DNA of 32,521 nt. Origin: a virus. The first letter of the stretch is position 1. The number at the start of each line of letters is the position of its first letter. Of this stretch, positions 5,946-15,200 are shown one piece after another. The translations under genes and the position numbers were made by a program. The stretch is from the IMG/VR virus record IMGVR_UViG_3300006736_000044, positions 1 to 32,521 of that record. One strand, 5' to 3'. Under the pieces are notes generated by a model. It had not been told where the DNA came from. It did not search any database and saw nothing but the letters and a program-made list of their open reading frames with translations.

Positions 5946-8633
5946 TTCTAACGATAACTTTCTGAGAGCCTCTTCTCCCTTTTGGCTTAAACCACCTTTT
6001 TTAGACATCTTACGTTTCTTTTCTTTAAATGGTTTTATACCAATAAATCTTTGAGCGTATTTATTAACTGTTTCACGGCCCTCTTTTACATGAGGACGTT
6101 GATACCAACCTAATTCATGGCGAAGTATATCTATGCCTCTACCATCACGTACTGCTGGTATATTCTTTGTCATTAATCTTGCAAACTCAACATTTAATCT
6201 ATTCCACATATTACGCTTCTCATCAGTATCAATTTTCTTCTTAGGATTTACCCAGCTAGGAACATCACCTTCACCATAATAATCTATATAGCCAGTAAGC
6301 ATTTTAGCCCATTCTGCATCTGGCATTTTATACATCTGGAACATATTAAGAGCATATAGCATATCTCCTACTATAGGACCAGTAAAATCATTAACCATAC
6401 CACGTTTTCTTCCCTTTAGATCTTCTTCATCTTCAGTGAAATATTCTGCAAGATCTTTTATACGCTCTACAGTATCGTTCTCAAGAGTATTAGTAAGATC
6501 TAAATTAGTTGCAATAGATAAAGCTTGTACAGTTGCATAAATACCAGCAAATCTTAATACTTGTTTTATTTCTGGAGCTAAAGTCTCACCTTTTCCCCAC
6601 TGCCCCGATAAAGCTGCATCATAAGCTCCTTTAAGTATCTTTGATTGAAGATTTAGAAATGACATTGGATAATGTAAAAATTGAAATCCTAGCTCTCCTA
6701 CCGCTGTAGCATAGTCTCTAGATTGCATCTTAGGTTTACCATCTGTTCCTAATTCAGTAGAGAGTGGTGCTGTACCGCCTACAGCTCTAGCCTTAGCATG
6801 TGCAGCATATTCAAATGCAAATGAATTTACAGCTTTAACTGCAAATCGTGTTGCCATACGCTCTAATTTTTGAGTATTAGCTATATCGGCTTTTTCGGCA
6901 GTTTTATAACTAGATTGATCTACTATATTGTGACCCTTTAATGTCTCAAAAGCTTCTACCCATGCTATCCGAAACATCCATTTCCGGGTAGCATTCTCAG
7001 TAAATCTATGAAACATTAATGATTTACCGACAGCAGTATCAATTTTAGGGTCTAACTTTTTAAGAATACCCTTATCTCTATAACTAACTTTTTGAGTAAT
7101 AGGATCAAACTTAATATCTGATACATTAACACCTTCAGAGGGGATAAGTCCTTCTGCTATCAATTCCTTTCCAGCTTCTGTAAACTCAAAACCCTGTTCA
7201 GCTTCTATTTCTCCAAGAATCTTTTTATAATGTGAATTATACTTTTTAACAGCCTGCGTAGCACTTACAAGTCCATTCTGAGTAAAGAAATATGCAGCAC
7301 TAGCCCCATTACGTATAGCACCAGTAACGGACAGTCCCATGGATTTAATAGTTTCCACTGCCATTATAGACCTCACAGCAGCATTAACCCAGTCTGGCCT
7401 CTCCATTAAGCCTTCAGTAGATATCTGAAACGAATCCTCAATATAATTACGCATATCTTCAACAAAAGGAAGATCTACATCTTCTTTCTGCATACGTCTC
7501 ATAGCTGGGATATATTGTTCTTGTATATAGTTTATCTTATTAAAAGCAATCACATCTTTAGAATATTGAGTAAGTATAAAGAATGGATTCTTAGCCCAAA
7601 TATTATTAAGAAGGTCATTTCGTGATTTAGCCTGATCGGGAATCATAGTTTCTATCTGACTAAGAATACGATTCATAGCCTTATCTTTAGAGCCTACATC
7701 CTTTGCTTCCATAATACCACGCATTCTATAGTTTAACTCAACTATATTATCTAATAAATAATGAGGAAGATATCCGCCATCTTCTATACTATCTTTAATC
7801 TTCTTCCTAGCTTCACTTATACGTTCTATATATCTACGAGCTGTTTTAGGTAATAAAGGTGAATCATACATCTGCTTTACTACATTTTCCATCCTAGATA
7901 AGCCATTAATAAGTACTCCACCCATTTTATCTAACAGAACAGTAGATTCTTCTACAGCCAGCCTAACATCACGTGAATACTTACCCTTTTCCTTCTGATA
8001 AGTCGCCTTATTCATCTGCATAAGTTCAATATATTCATTAATAACATCAGAACCATGTTCATTAAAAAGATCATTATATTCTCTATAATATTCATTCGTA
8101 TTATCTGCTGTACCAGAACGTAATATCTTAGTTTCAAGTTCTTGCATCTTCTTAAGATATTGTTTAGCTTCCCGTTTAGACATATCAGATCTATTTACAA
8201 GAGCATTACGTATGTGGGTAGATACAGCTTTAGAATGTGAAAGATATGCATCCATATTATTACGCTCATAATTGATAGCTAAATTAGTATTCTCATAAAA
8301 CATCCTGGTAACTGGAGATTTATTCGCAATTGCATCTGATACATAAAAGTACTTTCTAAATACTCCCAATTTCCCACCTTTATAGTTACCTTCTATACTA
8401 TCTATTTCACGCTTAAGACGATTAACCATACCTTTTGTAAATTTAAAATCACTATTAAAAGGAATTTTAAACAAATGCTCTGTTACATCATTTATGTATA
8501 TTTCAGAATGCATATCCTCAGCTTTATTACCACCTATTTCACCTAAATATTTCTTAATAACAGATTTACTATTCCAATGTTTTATAATACTTTCAAACTC
8601 TTCATTTCGTTCACCATAGAAACAAGCTTTCAT
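5931..8633 (-). CDS. Large virion/ejection-type protein (900 aa), family unknown
   Basis: A 900-residue protein, mostly helical and rich in charged residues. Weakly hydrophobic segments lie near the middle (MAVETIKSMGLSVTGAIRNG) and in the last third (VLRFAGIYATVQALSIATNL), and the C-terminus is very basic (KKRKMSKKG). AAAAGGAG before the ATG supports the start at 8633; the 30-aa gene's stop is directly adjacent. It is the last gene of the virion block. Size, helicity and position after the giant protein fit an internal virion (ejection) protein. This may be a component that T7 phages carry in a single large protein but this phage has split. No catalytic motif was recognised. Confidence 0.75.
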   Translation of the reverse strand: MKACFYGERNEEFESIIKHWNSKSVIKKYLGEIGGNKAEDMHSEIYINDVTEHLFKIPFNSDFKFTKGMVNRLKREIDSIEGNYKGGKLGVFRKYFYVSDAIANKSPVTRMFYENTNLAINYERNNMDAYLSHSKAVSTHIRNALVNRSDMSKREAKQYLKKMQELETKILRSGTADNTNEYYREYNDLFNEHGSDVINEYIELMQMNKATYQKEKGKYSRDVRLAVEESTVLLDKMGGVLINGLSRMENVVKQMYDSPLLPKTARRYIERISEARKKIKDSIEDGGYLPHYLLDNIVELNYRMRGIMEAKDVGSKDKAMNRILSQIETMIPDQAKSRNDLLNNIWAKNPFFILTQYSKDVIAFNKINYIQEQYIPAMRRMQKEDVDLPFVEDMRNYIEDSFQISTEGLMERPDWVNAAVRSIMAVETIKSMGLSVTGAIRNGASAAYFFTQNGLVSATQAVKKYNSHYKKILGEIEAEQGFEFTEAGKELIAEGLIPSEGVNVSDIKFDPITQKVSYRDKGILKKLDPKIDTAVGKSLMFHRFTENATRKWMFRIAWVEAFETLKGHNIVDQSSYKTAEKADIANTQKLERMATRFAVKAVNSFAFEYAAHAKARAVGGTAPLSTELGTDGKPKMQSRDYATAVGELGFQFLHYPMSFLNLQSKILKGAYDAALSGQWGKGETLAPEIKQVLRFAGIYATVQALSIATNLDLTNTLENDTVERIKDLAEYFTEDEEDLKGRKRGMVNDFTGPIVGDMLYALNMFQMYKMPDAEWAKMLTGYIDYYGEGDVPSWVNPKKKIDTDEKRNMWNRLNVEFARLMTKNIPAVRDGRGIDILRHELGWYQRPHVKEGRETVNKYAQRFIGIKPFKEKKRKMSKKGGLSQKGEEALRKLSLELRGR

Positions 8634-8726
8634 TTAAGCTCCTTTTATATTAAAGTGGTACCTAAGGTCAGAAAAACCGAGAAACGGCCTTCTAGACCCC
8701 TTTATGGGCTTAAAATAACCTATCAT
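8634..8726 (-). CDS. Very small gene between virion genes (30 aa)
   Basis: A 30-residue ORF beginning MIGYFKP and ending NIKGA. It begins with an ATGA overlap at the stop of the 144-aa gene, has a strong GGAGG just upstream, and its TAA abuts the ATG of the 900-aa gene. It therefore fills the gap exactly with a good ribosome-binding site. Its start (YFKP) resembles the N-terminus of the 144-aa neighbour (MAYFKP), which might reflect duplication. It is basic and aromatic with no known motif. It could equally be a translational bridge. Confidence 0.6.
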   Translation of the reverse strand: MIGYFKPIKGSRRPFLGFSDLRYHFNIKGA

Positions 8727-9157
8727 GCCCTACCTCCTCCGCCAATTCTATCTCTTTCATTCACTCTTGCCTTTCTTTTTGTATCCCTTTGTGAGGTAGG
8801 CCTATTTAATAATAATTCAAGAAATGACCCCTCCATAGCATCTGTTTCTTCTTTTAAAAGTCGTTCTCTTTCTAATACTTCTTCAGGATAATATTTATTA
8901 AATTCACGTAGCAAAGGTAATCTAGAACGTGGATCATCCCACCATTCTTCCTTTCTTGGATAAGGAATAGTAGTCTCTCCAGCAAGATTAAACCCTATTG
9001 CTCTTCTATTATATTCATCCATAGTTCTTCTCCATATAGATTCTACAAAAGAATCATAAAGCGATGTATGTCCAATAGAGGATCCTTCTTGTTTACTAGG
9101 CAGCCTTCTCTTCTCAGTAAGGCCCTGTTCATTTCGTCTTGGTTTAAAATATGCCAT
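8723..9157 (-). CDS. Hypothetical virion-module protein (144 aa)
   Basis: A 144-residue protein rich in Arg, Glu and Lys, with no hydrophobic segment and a Gly-rich end (GGGGRA). Central aromatic/proline stretches (IPYPRKEEWW) and a helical part (EEVLERERLLKEETDAMEG) suggest a small virion or chaperone-like component. No clear ribosome-binding site precedes the ATG at 9157, so expression may depend on the overlapping 42-aa ORF upstream. Its position between the giant 2855-aa protein and the 900-aa protein suggests a role in the same particle or ejection assembly. Not recognised. Confidence 0.7.
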   Translation of the reverse strand: MAYFKPRRNEQGLTEKRRLPSKQEGSSIGHTSLYDSFVESIWRRTMDEYNRRAIGFNLAGETTIPYPRKEEWWDDPRSRLPLLREFNKYYPEEVLERERLLKEETDAMEGSFLELLLNRPTSQRDTKRKARVNERDRIGGGGRA

Positions 9158-9272
9158 AGGGTTTCAAAACTTCATATGCTGGGTAGGGCAACTTTGTAAA
9201 ACAAAGTTGAAAGAATACAATATATACAGGAACTTTTTCGTTATTTTTCATTTGATTCTTTATTGTCTGCAT
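9144..9272 (-). CDS. Possible 42-aa protein bridging the giant gene and the 144-aa gene
   Basis: The frame from the ATG at 9272 is open for 42 residues, overlaps the end of the 2855-aa gene by 13 bases and the start of the 144-aa gene by 14. AAGAGGA lies six bases before the ATG. The protein has a hydrophobic stretch (VPVYIVFFQLCF) but is otherwise nondescript, and the inverted repeat at 9189-9209 lies inside it. It would explain how the 144-aa gene, which lacks its own ribosome-binding site, is translated. Small size and the internal hairpin keep confidence low. Confidence 0.35.
   Translation of the reverse strand: MQTIKNQMKNNEKVPVYIVFFQLCFTKLPYPAYEVLKPYGIF
9189..9209. repeat. Perfect 8-base inverted repeat (hairpin) near the 144-aa gene start
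   Basis: CAACTTTG (9189-9196) and CAAAGTTG (9202-9209) form a perfect 8-bp stem with a 5-base A-rich loop. No T run follows on either strand, so it is not a standard terminator. It could be an RNA processing or stability hairpin downstream of the giant gene, or the effect of a small ORF. Confidence 0.5.
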
Positions 9273-12200
9273 GATATCCTCTTGTCTACCTTGCCTTCCT
9301 TCCAATTACTAAATATATCTCTAATCTCCCTGATTTCATAACCACCTTCACCCTTCTTTCTGTATAAAACATCCCCTTCAAAGGTACCAATACCCTTTTG
9401 TTTTAGGCGTATCTCTATATCGGGTGTAACAACACCATCTAATATTGATAATATTGTTTCATTAGCTCTATCCATATCTACATTCCATTTGTTTTTATAC
9501 AAAGGACTAGGACGCAAGTTAAATGTAGATTCATTTGTAAAGCCTGAAAGATAATTCTTAATATCTGTGTACTCTTTAATTAATTTTGAAGCAACTTCTT
9601 TCTGATTATTATTATGTAACCAAGTAAATACTTCCTTAAATATTCTATTATTTAAAGCCATATATGGTAACTCTACCTGACCTTCAACATAATGATTAGG
9701 AATAACATCAGGTCTTAATAATAACTTAGCTTTATAATAAATAAGAGAACCTTCCTCTCCTAAATCACCAATAAGATGTTGTTCTGATATTGAAAGCTCA
9801 GTATCCTTGGTAAATTTAGTACTTTTAAAATAATTATTCAACGTCATAAGTTTATTACGTTCTGCCCTACCAAAAATATTACCAATTTGACCTTTGTTAT
9901 TTCTAAATTCAGTTATAGCATTTCTCCACACATCCTTTAGTTCCATAACTATTCTTACTGCTTCTCTTTCATAGCCCTCAAATGCTCGTTTGTTTACAAA
10001 CTGTGGCATACTATTATGTACAAAGTTCCATGTTAAACCTTCCAATGTTGATTCTCGTGAAAGTCTATGCCCCACAATAGGATTATCAAGAACTAAAAAA
10101 TTACCCATTAACTTCTTGCTTGAACGTCCAGGCTGAATTGTCCCCACATATTTTAATGCTGTCCAATTAGGGACATCCTTACCTGCCTCATCTTTAGTAT
10201 ATAGAGTACCTGGTTTATACTTATAAATAACCTTAGGCTTCTTATCATCATTACGAATTCTTCTAGGCTTCTTGTGATTAACTTTATATTTCTTTTGCTT
10301 AGCATGAATATCTTTTAAAAGTTCTTCCTTCCTTGCAACTTCTACAATATTTCGTGCTGCTGCTACAGAATCTAACCTATCAACAATCCCACTAATAATT
10401 TCTTTGTTAGCATGCCTACCAAATCCTAGCTGATATTCAAGCTTACTAGTAAGAAAACTTTCTTCATTACCTAAAAGATCGTAAAGTAATGATGCCCTTT
10501 CTGCATTCCTTAGCCACTGGTGCCTTCCTACAGTAAAAGCTGTCTGACTACTAGCTAACATTTGATCTTGACTGATACCCAGAACTTTTAACATTGTAAT
10601 CTCTTCAATAAAAGCTTCACCGCCTTGCTTAGTCCTACTAAACTTATTATCTTCTACATGTTCCCAAGCAATATCTAATTCTTTTGACTTAAACATAGAA
10701 TTTTTAACTATCTCATCCATAACAAAGCCAACATTACTCTTACGTATCAATTCATTTATATTCTGTTCTTCAAATTGTATTATATTTTTATTAGGGAAAG
10801 CTTCACCTTTAAGTATCTTTGATTTTAAATCAGCCATGTTACTAACCATAACTTCTTTACCATCTTGGGTCTGGAAGAAAAGTGGAACAAGTTCATTTAA
10901 CTTTTGTTCAAATGAAACTCCTGATTTTCTATATTTCTTAAGTAACCTATTAAATACTGTTGCATTGGGACTAAAAAAGAATTTCCTAATATCGGTATAA
11001 TGAGATTCAATATCATAAGCAGTAGCATTCTTTCCACCCATCTCACTGAACTCTTGATTGAATATAGAATTAGGAGCTCTAAGTATATCAATTACTTCAT
11101 ATAAAATATCCATCTCAATACTATTATCAGCTAGCTCCATAAGTTTACCCTTGAGCTCAACCTCTCCCTCACCATTTAACATATAAGAATAAGATTTCTT
11201 TACAAGTACTTCATCTAGAGCTTTAATAAAATCAACTGCACTCTGATTTCCTTTTTCAAATCTCCTATAGATATCACCATACTCTAACAATTTATCTACA
11301 TCATAGCCTAACTTAGCATTTAGTTTTACATTACCAATTGACAATCCACCAAGACTAGCCCATTCTATAGAACCTTGTAATCCCATTATCTTACCGACAG
11401 CTCTTTGATCAGCAATCATCTTAGCTTTATATTCATATATATTATTTTCAGTCCTACTACCAGCATGAGTAAGATCACCTTTATTATCAATACCAATACC
11501 ATAAAGATTTAATGGCCTTGCACCTGCTTCCTTAGTAGAATATTCTTCATTATTACCAGCAAGTTTATAAGCATTCTTTAGAAACTCCCACTTACCCTCA
11601 AAACCTTTAGGCCCAAAGGGTCCAAAATCATGAGTAGTCCTTCCATGATCACCATCATGATCACCCTGCATATTAGCTCTAACATCTAAAGCATTAACTC
11701 CAAGAGCAGTACCAATACCGCCAGCATCTTTCTCTGCCTGCGATCTTATCCTTAAGCTAATAGGAACAAAGTCAGACATACCTTTTCTAGGGCCACGTTC
11801 TACCATATGTACTAAATTAAACTTATTATCAATTAAAGGTTTAGAAAATTCAGGGCCAGCTATCTTATTTATTACATCTTCTATATAATTTTGAACACCA
11901 GCAAGAGATGGACGCCTTGTTTTAGATCCAAAAACTACATTTTCAGGTGGAACACCACTTGAAATAACTTCTCCCAAATGTTTAATAAAAGATTGTAGTT
12001 CACTTGGTATTTCATTTGCATCACTTAAGAATGTAAGACCTCCTCTTTCTCCTGTTTGACTAAAGATATTAAACCTATGTCCTTTATCTAGATACTCTTT
12101 ACCAGGAGTATACATCATAAACTTATCTTTTTTCTTATTGTATTTAATTAGGTAATCAATATCATTTGACCTAAAAGAAAAAGCCAATTCATCTATACTA

Positions 12201-15200
12201 CCCACAGGAACATGTTTTGCATCTTCACCTAAAGTTCCTTCTCCTAATTGTATTCGCACATGTCCTGCCGGATTAGTAATATCACCAGTTTTATATACGT
12301 CTACTCCTATTGGATGTGCTGAATTTAAATCAGGTATAATAAAAGGATATGTAAACTTAGGGTTACGTGGCTTTAGTAAAATAGGTAAAGCATTCTCTTC
12401 CCACATTTTCATAACTGCTTCTCTTAATACAGGATTATGTGTAGTCAAGCCCATATTAAGCATAGATTCTGCAAAGGAAACAGCATCCGTTTCATAAATA
12501 CTTTGCTCCTGATGGCGTCTCATAACTAAAGCTAACTCCTCATTAGCAGCCATATTTAATGCCCTACCAAAACGTTTTATCTCTCCAATCTTAGTCCCCA
12601 GCATCTGCCAACCATCTCTAACACTTAGGACTAAATTTTCTGGCATATAATGTGTATAGGGATGAGGAACAGGAGAATTATTACTTAGATGTCCACCATA
12701 TCTTATATTTATACTTTCAAGTGGAATTCTCATAATATTATCATTACTAAGATTAGCAATATCACCTGGAAGATCTAAAGATTCTGATACACGGCCAGAC
12801 ACTTGGTTACCCGATAAAGCTTCACCGCTAAAATTCTTCGCTGAAGAATCTCCCATTAGAATACGTACACCCTTAGCTTCCATAGCTGCAGCAACTACAG
12901 GATCATAAATAAAAAGACCCTTACCATAAAGATTAATTAAATCTGAACTACCACTTTTAGAAATAGAGCCCTTAAATCCATTTGAATAATCAGCCTCAGC
13001 AAGAACAGAAAGAAATAGATTTCTCATATCAGTATCTATATATTGAGCTCCATCAATAGAGGGAACATCCATTACACTTTTAAATCTACTTTCTTCACCA
13101 TGAGCATAACGCTCTCTTAGATGCTCTCTTAATGCAGGATCTTGAATATTATCAAGTTGAGCCATATGTCTTGTACGTACTGACAAAGGATTCTCCATTC
13201 CTTCTACCTTATCAGAATAGAATGCACTGGTAATACCTTGTTCATTTTCTGTAATTTCTGTAATAAGATTCTCTATAGATGCTCTACGATCCGCAGGAAG
13301 ATCAGAAAGATTATCAATAATCAACCGCAACCTTTCTACATCTGGTAAAGGCTTTAATGATCCGCCTTCACCAAGCTTGCTATATTTCAAAAGTTTATTA
13401 CTTAAATCATTTATAATTCCAGAATCTGTACTCATAGACTCAATAGATTCTGATGTAAATATCTTATCAAGAGCATCAGCATTGAGCATAGAATGGTACA
13501 TAGCTCTAACTTTCATTTCATTATCAGTTACTTTATCTGGATCAAAAACACGTTCAAAATTTCGTTTCTGCTGAGGATTATTTTCAAATTCTGGCCTGAT
13601 CCTATATGCTTCATACCAGCTTCTATACATATTATCTAAAGCTTCTAAACTAACATCATTTTCTACAAGAACTAATGGCCTACCAAGAGATACCTCAACA
13701 TATTTCATAGGACCAACAGGCATTTCCAAGTCACGCATTACTGCATCTTCATGTGTAAGTTGACCACCTGCCTTAATTATATCAGTTAGATATTTACTCT
13801 CAGGCACATCTATAGTACTATTATTCTCAAACATAGTTTTAGAATTTAGTTCAGATGATATTTCTTGCTGTTGCCAACCACGTATAACACCACTTTTAGA
13901 TATAGGATACACTTCTACCCTATTCTCAGCAAAAATATCTAATGCTTTATTAGCTGGTGTATTAACCTCTACATTATCCCATGGCATTATCCATTCACGA
14001 ACTATAGCTGATGTCCCATCTTCAAGAATAGTTTCAGTAAGACGCACCATCTTCTGTTCTCTACTGGTTCTGATTAGCTCACCAAGATAAAAGAGATCTT
14101 CATCCACTCTATCAGTAAGTTTATCTGGAGCAATATTTTTCTTGATTGATTCAAAATCACTAGCTCTTAATCGCTCTACTGTTAAAGGACTTATATCACC
14201 ATTAGGATCTAAGAGTCCATAGTTACGAGCTATACTAATCTTAGTTTTACTTGGAGCATCAGCATAGTTCTGAAACATCTGTTCCATAGCATCTATAAGA
14301 TGTGTATTATCTATTTCATTAGATACCTTCCTGCCAGAATGAAGCTGATTTATCCCATGCATTAATTGTTGCAAGCTTTCATAGCTATTCTTCTGCAAAT
14401 ATGTTTCAAAAAGCTGATCCATTGGTATCTTTTCCGTACCAGCACCTATTGAAACAAGAAGATTATCAACCAATCTATTGTAATCACTTATAGATCTAAA
14501 GTCTCCACCCCTATAGACTAACTGAATAAGATATTTTTCTATTGCCTGTGAAGCTAACTTCTCAGAAGCTACATATTCCTGCATTGCTTTATAAACATTA
14601 CCAGAACCCTTACTTAATTCAAATGTCTCAAGCTCAAGGGGCAGCTCTTCATCTTGATTCTTAACTATTCTTTCGTATATCTTCTCAAATGCATCTTCAA
14701 ATCCAGGCAATTTTTTACGTAGATTTTCTAAGCTTTTAAAAGCTCCTTCATAATTCTTAACCTTTAGATTCTCAGTTAATATATCTAGCTCTCCCTGAAG
14801 AGTTTCTTTATCTAATAAAGTAATTCTTTCTGGATTGTCCAGTATGTCCATTACCTTAGTACGCACTTCCTTCTCATATATGCCAGGAAGCATCTTCCGA
14901 ATAGCATGTAAACTTTCTACATTAGTAAGCGCACCTGGTTCTGTAAACTCAAGAACGCCAGGAGCTTGTTCAATGTTATTTCCTAAAGTACCTATTATTT
15001 CTCGATGTGATGCAACAAGTTCTTCTATTTGCTTAGTGGTAAAGCCACCCTCCTTATCAGCAATCATACGTATCCCAACATCAGAATTAACAAGAACTAC
15101 ACCTTCTTCTCTATTTACTACAGCTAATTTTTCTTCTTCTAACTTACGAATAACACGTATATTCTCTTCACGTTTATCTACCTTTTCATAGGCCCTTGAT

